Of a DNA stretch of 7,837 nt, positions 1 through 6,175 are shown in pieces (the first letter of the stretch is position 1; every line of letters starts with the position of its first letter). Position numbers and translations under genes: made by a program. Source of the stretch: an uncultured Verrucomicrobiota bacterium (GTDB lineage Bacteria; Verrucomicrobiota; Kiritimatiellia; RFP12; UBA1067); NCBI GenBank assembly GCA_946615875.1, contig CAMOIK010000101.1, positions 1-7,837 of the forward strand, written 5' to 3'. The notes under the pieces were generated by a model that had not been told where the DNA came from, searched no databases, and was given only the letters and a program-made list of their open reading frames with translations.

Positions 1-2
1 GC

Positions 3-2162
3 AACTACATCGTGAACTGGTGCCCGCGCTGCGGCACCGCGCTCGCCAACGACGAAGTGGAGCACGAGGCGAGCCATTCGCACCTGTGGTATGTGCGCTA
101 CCCGGTGGTCGGCAGCGAGAAGGGCGTCGCCGGCGAACCCTTCAAGGACTACGTGATGGTGGCGACGACGCGCCCGGAGACGCTGCCTGGCGACACGGCC
201 GTCGCCGTCAATCCCAAGGACGAGAGATATGCGCACCTGGTGGGCAAGACCGTGGTCCTGCCTCTCACCGGGCGTGAAATCCCCGTCGTCAGCGACGATT
301 ACGTGGAGAAGGAGTTCGGCACAGGCATCGTGAAGATCACGCCGGCCCACGACCCCAACGACTTCCTCGTAGGCAAGCGCCACGGCCTCGCTGAAATCAA
401 TATCATGAACGGCGACGGCACCATGAACGAGCTGGCTGGCGCCAAGTACGTCGGCATGGACCGCTTCAAATGCCGCGAGGCGATAGTGGCCGACCTGGAG
501 GCTGGCGGTTTCCTCGACCGCATAGAGGATTACGACAACCAGGTCGGGCACTGCTACCGCTGCCACGAAGTCGTGGAATCGCGCCTCTCCAAGCAGTGGT
601 TCGTCAAGATGAAGCCGCTGGCGGAGCCCGCCATCGAGGCCGTCAGGAACGGATCGGTGCGCTTCGTGCCCGAGCGCTGGTCGAAGATATACTTCAATTG
701 GATGGAGAACATCCAGGACTGGTGCATCTCGCGCCAGCTCTGGTGGGGGCACCGCATACCTGCGTACTATTTCGGCGAAGACGGCATTGTCGTGGCCGAG
801 ACGCCGGAGGAGGCGCTCGCAAAGGCCAGGGCCATAGATCCTGCCGTGACGGCGGCGGACCTGCGGCAGGACGAGGACGTGCTCGATACGTGGTTTTCGT
901 CGTGGCTCTGGCCGTTCTCCACGCTTGGCTGGCCGGAGAAGACCGCAGACCTGGACTACTACTATCCCACGACCGACCTCGTGACGGCGCAGGATATCAT
1001 CTTCTTCTGGGTGGCGCGCATGATGATGGCCGGCATACATTTCATGGGCGTTCCGCCGTTCAAGAACATCGTGATCCACGGAATCGTGCGCGCCGCCGAC
1101 GGCTCGAAGATGTCGAAGTCGAAGGGCAATTCGCTCGACCCGCTGGAGCTGATCGACCAGTATTCCGCCGACGCGCTGCGCTTCTCCATCGCGCTCATCA
1201 CGTCGCTGGAGTGCGACACCAAGGTCAATAAGGAGAAGTTCGAGATCGGGCGGAATTTCTGCACGAAGATATGGAACGCCGCGCGCTTCATGGAGATGCA
1301 GATGCAGGGGGGCGAGGGCGCAGCCCCCGTCCTTTGCGACCTTACAAGCGACGAGAAGCACATCCTCTGGGCGACGGATCTCGCGTGCGCCAAGGTCAAC
1401 GGGCTGCTCGCGCAGTATCGCATCCAGGACGGCGCGCTCGCAGTCTATGACTTCTTCTGGACGCAGATCTGCGACTGGTACGTGGAATACGTGAAGGACG
1501 CGCCCGACAAGGCGCGTGCCGTCGCCATCCTGCGCGACGTGTTCTGGAAGGCGCTTCGCCTGCTGCATCCCTACATGCCGTTCGTCACCGAGGAGGTGGC
1601 GCACCAGCTCGGCTACCTCAAGGAAGACGAGACCATCATGCTCGCGCCGTTCCCCAAGGGCTGCACGGACGCGGAGAAGGCGCAGTGGGGGCTTTCCGCC
1701 GAGGTTTACGATTTCGTGAACGCCAAGCGCGAGGCCATAACCGCCCTTCGAGCCCTTCGCGCAGAGTACAAGGTGGCGCCGTCTGCATGGGTCAAGGTGA
1801 CGCTCGCCACGGACGACGAGCGCGCCAGGGCCGAGGTGGACAGCCTCAAGCGCTCCATGCGGGCGGAGGTCGTCGATTTCGCTCCTGCCGGCAGCGACTT
1901 GGCGATGCCCTCCAAGATAACGGCGTTCGGAACCGTGTTCCTTTCCTTGGAAGGGCTTGTGGACAAGGCGGCTGAGGCCAAGCGGATTTCCGGGGAGATC
2001 GCCAAGGTGACCGGCTTCATAAAGGGAGCGGAGGCGAAGCTCGCCAACCGCAACTTCGTCGAGCACGCGCCGGAGGCTGTCGTGGCCGAAGCTCGCCGCA
2101 AACTCGCGGAGAACCGCGAGCGGCTGGCCCAGCTCGAAAAGCTCTCCACGCTCTTCGCGTAA
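3..2162 (+). CDS. valS: Valine--tRNA ligase, C-terminal part (5' end outside window)
   Basis: Class I aminoacyl-tRNA synthetase that charges tRNA-Val in the cytoplasm and edits mischarged Thr. The frame is open to the left edge, so the GTG at 12 is an internal Val codon and not a start. About 720 residues are visible; the family is usually about 880-950, so the first part of the Rossmann fold with its HIGH motif is missing. Counting from the codon at 3-5, a four-Cys zinc site is formed by C7/C10 (WCPRCGT) and C184/C187 (HCYRCHE). The CP1 editing domain shows TTRPET (55-60) and GTGIVKITPAHDPND (106-120). Further landmarks are WCISRQLWWGHRIP, DVLDTWFSSWLWPF and an intact KMSKS loop (369-373). 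An anticodon-binding domain follows, and the end (about 650-719) is the charged coiled-coil tRNA arm typical of ValRS, as in AKLANRNFVEHAPEAVV. No frameshift or missing key residue was seen. The identification is secure. Confidence 0.98.
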   Translation, partial: NYIVNWCPRCGTALANDEVEHEASHSHLWYVRYPVVGSEKGVAGEPFKDYVMVATTRPETLPGDTAVAVNPKDERYAHLVGKTVVLPLTGREIPVVSDDYVEKEFGTGIVKITPAHDPNDFLVGKRHGLAEINIMNGDGTMNELAGAKYVGMDRFKCREAIVADLEAGGFLDRIEDYDNQVGHCYRCHEVVESRLSKQWFVKMKPLAEPAIEAVRNGSVRFVPERWSKIYFNWMENIQDWCISRQLWWGHRIPAYYFGEDGIVVAETPEEALAKARAIDPAVTAADLRQDEDVLDTWFSSWLWPFSTLGWPEKTADLDYYYPTTDLVTAQDIIFFWVARMMMAGIHFMGVPPFKNIVIHGIVRAADGSKMSKSKGNSLDPLELIDQYSADALRFSIALITSLECDTKVNKEKFEIGRNFCTKIWNAARFMEMQMQGGEGAAPVLCDLTSDEKHILWATDLACAKVNGLLAQYRIQDGALAVYDFFWTQICDWYVEYVKDAPDKARAVAILRDVFWKALRLLHPYMPFVTEEVAHQLGYLKEDETIMLAPFPKGCTDAEKAQWGLSAEVYDFVNAKREAITALRALRAEYKVAPSAWVKVTLATDDERARAEVDSLKRSMRAEVVDFAPAGSDLAMPSKITAFGTVFLSLEGLVDKAAEAKRISGEIAKVTGFIKGAEAKLANRNFVEHAPEAVVAEARRKLAENRERLAQLEKLSTLFA

Positions 2163-2200
2163 GCGCCGTGCGGCTGGCGAGGTTTCGCGACCGGCAGAGT

Positions 2201-2205
2201 GGAGG
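2201..2205 (+). promoter_or_regulatory. Ribosome binding site deciding the DUF218 gene start
   Basis: GGAGG lies 7 bases before the ATG at 2213. The longer in-frame option, a GTG at 2168 only 5 bases after the valS stop, has no Shine-Dalgarno sequence, and its extra residues (MRLARFRDRQSGGYK) do not look like a membrane-protein N-terminus. This favours the ATG at 2213. Confidence 0.75.
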
Positions 2206-2212
2206 ATACAAG

Positions 2213-2980
2213 ATGTATTACATCAACAAGGCTGTCGCCTGGGTCGCGAGTCCGCTCGGCATGGCGTTCATCGGGCTGGCCGCGGCGTGGGTGGCGCATC
2301 GCAAGTGGCCGCGCCTGGCGCGATGGCTCGCTGGGCTTTCGGCCGTGATGCTGTGGCTGATGGGGTGCGGCGTGACGACGCGGCTCGTCGGTCTAGGGCT
2401 GGAGAGCGAGTGGTCTCGGGCGGGCGCGATGCACGGCTCGATAGACGGTCTGCCAGACGCCGAGGCGATAGTGGTGCTTGGCGGTGGAGTTGGTGCGCAC
2501 GAGGAGTGCCGCGCCCCGGAACTCTTATCCGGCGCAGACCGCCTTTGGCAGGGGGCGAGACTCTACGCCGCAAAGAAGAGGAACGTGCCCGGTCTGCGCG
2601 TGTTCTGCACTGGCGGCGGCTGTGAACACACCGCAGTTCCGTTTCTGGAGGCGCTGGGCGTGCCCCGCGAGGCGATATGGTTCAGCGAGCAGCCACGCAA
2701 CACGGAGGAGGAGGCGCGCCTTCTCAAGGCTGAGATGGCCGGGAACAGCCCGCGCATTCTCCTGGTCACAAGCGCCTGGCACATGGCGCGGGCGAGAATG
2801 CTTTTCAGGCGTGCTGGCTTCGACGTGATCCCCGCGCCGACCGACTTCGAGATGAACTGCGCCGCGGAGCGTCCCCTGGCGTTGGCTGACTTCTTCCCAT
2901 GCGCAGACGCGCTTCTGCGAAACTCCGCCGCCGTCAAGGAGTGGGTCGGCCTCATGGGTTGTTCGCTGCTGAGGCGGTAG
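2213..2980 (+). CDS. DUF218 (YdcF/SanA-like) membrane-anchored protein
   Basis: A 255-residue protein with one or two N-terminal membrane segments (about 7-28 and 37-57) followed by a DUF218 domain. Family hallmarks seen: AIVVLGGGV (85-93), GADRLWQGARLY (107-118), the FCTGGG loop (131-136), an RNTEEEA motif (162-168) corresponding to the usual S/N-T-x-E-N/E-A, and LLVTSAWHMARA (183-194) with conserved His190 and Arg193. DUF218 proteins (E. coli SanA, YdcF, ElyC) are inner-membrane or periplasm-facing proteins linked to envelope integrity. YdcF binds S-adenosylmethionine in vitro, but the reaction is not known. The start at 2213 is chosen because of the strong GGAGG. The gene follows valS by 50 bases on the same strand with no obvious promoter or terminator between, so co-transcription is likely. 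The visible Cys pairs (C98; C132/C137) could form disulfides if the domain faces outward, which is inference. The family call is firm; the function is not. Confidence 0.88.
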   Translation: MYYINKAVAWVASPLGMAFIGLAAAWVAHRKWPRLARWLAGLSAVMLWLMGCGVTTRLVGLGLESEWSRAGAMHGSIDGLPDAEAIVVLGGGVGAHEECRAPELLSGADRLWQGARLYAAKKRNVPGLRVFCTGGGCEHTAVPFLEALGVPREAIWFSEQPRNTEEEARLLKAEMAGNSPRILLVTSAWHMARARMLFRRAGFDVIPAPTDFEMNCAAERPLALADFFPCADALLRNSAAVKEWVGLMGCSLLRR

Positions 2981-2987
2981 GCCGGCT

Positions 2988-3002
2988 TCCGGACGCGCCG
3001 GA
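2988..3002. terminator. Possible weak bidirectional hairpin between convergent genes
   Basis: In the 28-base gap between the convergent DUF218 gene and the Cys-rich gene, TCCGG and CCGGA form a 5-bp GC-rich stem with a 5-base loop (ACGCG). Its position between two converging stops suits a shared terminator. However, the stem is short and there is no clear T-run on either side, so an intrinsic terminator is doubtful. Confidence 0.2.
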
Positions 3003-3008
3003 CCGCTT

Positions 3009-3650
3009 TCAGGGTTGCTGCTTCTTGGCTTCGGCTGCCTTCTGTTTCTCGGCCTGTTTGCGCTCGTAGTATTCCGAGCAGGTTTCCTTGGTCGCGCCTT
3101 CGCGCTCGAACTTGTTGTTGCCCTTAAGCGAGAGGTGTCGCTGGCAGAAGTCGTGGGTGGTGAGGTCGCCCATCGTTGGTTCGCTCGCGTTGTCTCGAGC
3201 GGTCTCCGACCATTCCTCCAGCACGGAGCCAGGGCACTTGGACATTGCGCACGAATGCTCCAGGCAGAATTTGCCCTTGTATAGCCTCTCCTTGTCGCAG
3301 GCAAGCAACTTCAGCGCCTCCTCGGAGTCCTTGTTGCGGAAGAGGGCGTAGGCGCGGTCGTTGTTGAGGCGCGGCGCGAACCTGCCGCAGGCGTGCTTGG
3401 GACAGTGATACCACACCAGTTTCGTGGGAAGCGTCCCTTCATTGCCTGCGAAGCGTTTCATCTGGCCGAGCGTCCAGGTGGGAAGTCCGCCGATCTTGAC
3501 GCCGGCGTTGCACCCCGCCGTGTGGCAGGTATGGCGCTCGCAGAACTGCGATTTCTCCTGCGCCGGTTCCTTGCACGTCGGCATCTTGCACATGGCCGCG
3601 TTTGCGACCGTCGCCGCGAAGAGTATTCCCGCCATTGCCGCTTTCTTCAT
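3009..3650 (-). CDS. Secreted Cys/His-rich protein with four linked C-C-C-H units
   Basis: A 213-residue exported protein of unknown function. The start is the ATG at 3650, because an AGGAG sits 7 bases upstream and the product then opens with a good Sec signal peptide (MKKAAMAGILFAATVANAA, cleavage near 18-20). Upstream in-frame codons would cross the promoter and bury the signal. The mature part has four Cys/His units: C21-C26-C37-H40, C42-C47-C83-H86, C88-C118-C129-H132 and C134-C139-C169-H172. Each closes with a C-x2-H pair (FCERH, HCPKH, FCLEH, FCQRH), and in the first three a Cys two residues later opens the next unit (H-x-C). Such spacing suggests bound zinc or another metal, or a disulfide-rich fold; neither is proven. 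The C-terminus (about 192-213) is a charged Lys/Glu/Ala/Gln-rich tail. I do not recognise a named family. It is probably a single-gene transcript from its own promoter and converges with the DUF218 gene. Confidence 0.85.
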   Translation of the reverse strand: MKKAAMAGILFAATVANAAMCKMPTCKEPAQEKSQFCERHTCHTAGCNAGVKIGGLPTWTLGQMKRFAGNEGTLPTKLVWYHCPKHACGRFAPRLNNDRAYALFRNKDSEEALKLLACDKERLYKGKFCLEHSCAMSKCPGSVLEEWSETARDNASEPTMGDLTTHDFCQRHLSLKGNNKFEREGATKETCSEYYERKQAEKQKAAEAKKQQP

Positions 3651-3656
3651 GATAGT

Positions 3657-3662
3657 TCTCCT
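3657..3662 (-). promoter_or_regulatory. Ribosome binding site of the Cys-rich gene
   Basis: AGGAGA on the - strand lies 6 bases before the ATG at 3650 (7 bases from the AGGAG core). It fixes the start of the Cys-rich gene and excludes the 50-codon upstream extension of the open frame. Confidence 0.8.
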
Positions 3663-3701
3663 GTTTTGCCCGCTTTTTGAAGACATTGTTTGTGGAAGAG
3701 A

Positions 3702-3713
3702 CGCCTTCCGGCG
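3702..3713 (-). other. Predicted 5'-UTR hairpin with GGAA tetraloop
   Basis: On the - strand CGCC-GGAA-GGCG forms a 4-bp GC stem, extendable by a G-T pair, closed by a GNRA-type GGAA loop. It lies 4-15 bases after the TATAAT, so it would sit at or next to the 5' end of the mRNA and could stabilise the transcript. It is short and could occur by chance in GC-rich DNA. Confidence 0.35.
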
Positions 3714-3716
3714 CAT

Positions 3717-3725
3717 ATTATACCA
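3717..3725 (-). promoter_or_regulatory. Extended -10 promoter of the Cys-rich gene
   Basis: The - strand reads TGG-TATAAT, a perfect sigma70-type -10 hexamer with the extended TGn element. No TTGACA-like -35 box is seen about 17 bases upstream, which is acceptable for an extended -10 promoter. Transcription would start near 3708-3711, giving a leader of about 60 bases before the ATG at 3650. The site stands out as an AT-rich patch in GC-rich surroundings. Confidence 0.65.
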
Positions 3726-3827
3726 TATTCCCGTGCTTTGCGCCGCAGTGGGGCGTGAAAAACTCGTCGCAGAGCGGCTATGCGTGAAGGCGCCCCCCAC
3801 GTGAGCAATGGCGGACGCGCGGCGCGG

Positions 3828-6155
3828 TCAGAAACCATGCCCGGCGAGCCGGACCAACATGCCTCCGCCACGGGCAAGGTGCAAGTCGAACGACTTCCCG
3901 GCAGGCGACCACTCGCCTGTTTCGGGGTCGAAGACTTCCGCCGGGGACGGCGCATCGGCATGGACGACGCGGGCCTTTCCGTAATCGCAGTTGACCACCA
4001 TCAGATACGTCTGTCCGGCCTCGTCCTCGAAGCGTGTCACGAGGGTCGTGTCGATATGGCGCGCATTGTCCGCGATCTCCGTCTGGGGCGTCTGCGGCGA
4101 AATCCTCAAAATGGCGCGGTCGCAATAAGGCGTCGTCCCTGGAGCATGGACGCCTTGCATGAACGCCCCCTTGAAAGAAAGCCGGCTCAGGATCCGGGAG
4201 AACGCGATGAACTCGCGGTTGATCTTCTTGACCTCCTCGTATTTCTCCCCGACTGTTCCGTCCGGCGCGGCGATCGTCCCGTCGTGGTCCGCTCTGCAAT
4301 AGACGTACCAGTAGAGACCGCTTGCGCCGTAGGCCGCCGTCGTATGCGCCAGATAGCGCATCTCGTCGGTGGTCGGTATGCGCGGCGAGCGCGGAGAGGC
4401 GAGGCTGCCCGGCACCCACGTGCAGGCCTGGAGCCCGTTCCAGAACGGCACTCTGCGCGCCGCCGCGTTCTGGCGCACGATCGCAAGATTGAGGAAGTAG
4501 TGCCGCGTGTCGCCTTCCGTCCGCATCTGGTAGTGGTCGTATGTCAGGAAAGACGGCTGGTAGATGTCGCAGAAAAGCCGGACGTGCTCCGCATAGGCCG
4601 CGGCCTTGTCGTATCCAAAACCAAGTCTCTGCGGTTCGTCGGCTTTGCCGCCGACGCCCAGCTGCCTGTTGCTCGCGTACATTGGCAGGAGATTGTGCCA
4701 GCACGGATGCGCGGGATCGAGCGCGCCGACGAAATCCTTCACACGCGCCAGCGCGGCGAACATTTCCGCAGGCGCCTCGTCGTAGTGCTCGTAAACGTAG
4801 AGCGCGGGATGGCCCTTGACGCGGTTTACGCGCTCGGCCAGCGCGGCCTTGCCGTCCGCATCGTCCAGATCGATCTTCGCCCACTCTGTCGCCGGGTCCA
4901 AGGCGTAGATGGCCCGCAGCCCGTATTTCGCCGCGACATCCAGCTCTTCCGGCGAGTTCGCCCACACGGTGTTGAAGCCGCCCTCCTTCAACTGCCTGGC
5001 CCAGAAGTCCGTAAGCGGCTCGTTCTGTCCCGGGCAGCCCGGTCCGAACCAGTATGTAGTGACGGGTTCGCCTGGCTCCCACGGTTTCGGTCGTTCGGCG
5101 CGCGGCGGCTCCACGCTGTTCGCGGACGGCACGAAGCATCCGCGCGTCTCGTCGCGTCCCTGCACCGCGACGCGCCCGCCGCCCTCGGCCAGCGCGTGCA
5201 TCTCCGGCTCCTTCCAGTTGCGGGCGAACAGCAGCGCGAGCTGGAGATCGTCGAAACCCGCGAGCATCGTCAGGTCGCCCATGGAATCGCCGGCGGCGAG
5301 CACCGGCTGGGCGCCATGGTGGCGCGGGGCGATGTGTTCGCGGATGAACTCCGGCTTGCGCCCGGACCGCACGCCGCCATCCTTCGCCACGGGAACGTAT
5401 CGCCCTGAAGCATCCTGCCGCAAGTCCGCGCCGAAGACGTTCTCTTCCGGCACGCAGAGCCCGAATTCCGGCGACGTCATCGCGGCGAGCGCCTCCTGGA
5501 AAGAACCGCTCACTATATATATGGAGATGCCGGCCCTGCGCAATTCCGCGAAGAGATCCTTGATTTCTGGCGCGATTGCGAACCCGCGCTTCTCGGTCGG
5601 CGCGTTGGAGTCCCTGCGCAGGCCTGCGCCAGAAGCGATCGCCTGCAGCGCGGCGGTCTTCGCGAGGCTGCGCAGTTCCGCCGGCGTGTAGCCGGTGAAG
5701 ACTCTCGTGCGCCAGCCGCACGCGGCGCTTTCGCCGGCCTCGTCGCCGAGGCGGCGGTATAGCGCCCAGTAGCGGCGTATGAACCCGCGCCACTCTTCAC
5801 GGGCGGTGAGATCGGAGCCGGAAAGAGGGCGCAGCTTCTCGGCAATGTCGGCGAGCGCCTCCGCCTCCTGCCGGAAAGCGGGCGCGACGCCGCCAGCAAG
5901 CAGTTCGCGCCAGTCGTCGGCCTTGAAGTCGAGGCGTTCCAGTATGCGCCATATGCAGACGTAGGACAGGTCGCCTATCGCCGTGGTGTAGTCGAAGTCG
6001 AACACCGCGTACGCATCCGGGTTGCCGCGGTTGCGTTCGATGAGCGCGTCAAGGCGTTCGCGGACCGACGGCTCCCAGCCGCCAGGCTGCAGCGCCGCGG
6101 ACGAAACCGCCGCCCACAGCGCGCAGAGGATGGTGGACAAGACGAGCCTTCTCAT
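3828..6155 (-). CDS. Exported fusion: HAD phosphatase domain + glycoside-hydrolase-like TIM barrel
   Basis: A 775-residue protein. The start at 6155 gives a signal peptide (MRRLVLSTILCALWAAVSSA, cleavage near 20-21), with a GAGG 10 bases upstream. Residues about 28-348 are a complete HAD hydrolase of the phosphoserine-phosphatase-like secreted type: motif I D53-F-D55-Y-T57, motif II S216 in IVSGS, basic motif III near R266/K267, motif IV GDSMGD (289-294), and the family ending VQGRDETRGCFVPS (331-344). A Pro-rich linker (about 349-364) follows. Residues about 365-655 resemble a bacterial TIM-barrel glycoside-hydrolase-like family usually left unnamed: TYWFGPG, HPALYVYEHYDEAP (449-462; E460 is a candidate acid/base), NLLPMYAS, TYDHY (538-542), PFWNG and AYGASGLYWYVY (608-619). 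Residues about 680-772 look like a C-terminal beta-sandwich. The expected reactions are phosphomonoester and glycosidic-bond hydrolysis in the periplasm or outside; substrates are unknown. The gene starts 20 bases after the LamG-like surface gene, so an operon is likely. Confidence 0.88.
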   Translation of the reverse strand: MRRLVLSTILCALWAAVSSAALQPGGWEPSVRERLDALIERNRGNPDAYAVFDFDYTTAIGDLSYVCIWRILERLDFKADDWRELLAGGVAPAFRQEAEALADIAEKLRPLSGSDLTAREEWRGFIRRYWALYRRLGDEAGESAACGWRTRVFTGYTPAELRSLAKTAALQAIASGAGLRRDSNAPTEKRGFAIAPEIKDLFAELRRAGISIYIVSGSFQEALAAMTSPEFGLCVPEENVFGADLRQDASGRYVPVAKDGGVRSGRKPEFIREHIAPRHHGAQPVLAAGDSMGDLTMLAGFDDLQLALLFARNWKEPEMHALAEGGGRVAVQGRDETRGCFVPSANSVEPPRAERPKPWEPGEPVTTYWFGPGCPGQNEPLTDFWARQLKEGGFNTVWANSPEELDVAAKYGLRAIYALDPATEWAKIDLDDADGKAALAERVNRVKGHPALYVYEHYDEAPAEMFAALARVKDFVGALDPAHPCWHNLLPMYASNRQLGVGGKADEPQRLGFGYDKAAAYAEHVRLFCDIYQPSFLTYDHYQMRTEGDTRHYFLNLAIVRQNAAARRVPFWNGLQACTWVPGSLASPRSPRIPTTDEMRYLAHTTAAYGASGLYWYVYCRADHDGTIAAPDGTVGEKYEEVKKINREFIAFSRILSRLSFKGAFMQGVHAPGTTPYCDRAILRISPQTPQTEIADNARHIDTTLVTRFEDEAGQTYLMVVNCDYGKARVVHADAPSPAEVFDPETGEWSPAGKSFDLHLARGGGMLVRLAGHGF

Positions 6156-6165
6156 GCGGATATCG

Positions 6166-6169
6166 CCTC
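6166..6169 (-). promoter_or_regulatory. Probable ribosome binding site of the HAD-glycosidase gene
   Basis: GAGG on the - strand lies 10 bases before the ATG at 6155, inside the 20-base gap after the upstream gene's TGA. The match is modest and the spacing slightly long. Translational coupling to the upstream gene may help initiation. Confidence 0.45.
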
Positions 6170-6175
6170 GATGCG

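Larger units (their letters stand above)
3651..3827 (-). other. 177-base intergenic region upstream of the Cys-rich gene
   Basis: This is the space between the end of the HAD-glycosidase gene and the Cys-rich gene, both on the - strand. It holds the extended -10 promoter, the leader hairpin and the ribosome binding site listed separately. The part nearest the HAD-glycosidase stop (about 3726-3827) contains GC-rich self-complementary patches, including a TTTTT run on the - strand at 3758-3762, but no convincing intrinsic terminator. Confidence 0.6.

Noticed and set aside
2168..2212. GTG start at 2168 giving a 15-residue longer DUF218 protein
   Set aside because: No Shine-Dalgarno sequence precedes it, while GGAGG sits 7 bases before the ATG at 2213.
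3651..3800. N-terminal extension of the Cys-rich protein (50 more codons in frame)
   Set aside because: It would place the coding region across the TATAAT promoter and ribosome site and put the signal peptide in the middle of the protein.
3726..3827. Possible intrinsic terminator after the HAD-glycosidase gene
   Set aside because: There are GC-rich complementary patches (GTGGGG and CCCCAC about 38 bases apart) and one TTTTT run, but no compact stem directly followed by the T-run. Evidence is too weak to list.
3780..5408. A 542-codon open frame on the + strand antisense to the HAD-glycosidase gene
   Set aside because: The composition is low-complexity and Arg-rich, with no domain and no ribosome site seen. 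GC-rich genes commonly leave long open antisense frames.
3778..5793. A 671-codon open frame on the - strand overlapping the HAD-glycosidase gene
   Set aside because: Its translation is Arg/Ala/Gly-rich with no recognisable motif or signal. The overlapping frame carries the full HAD and barrel motifs plus a signal peptide, so this is a shadow frame caused by high GC.
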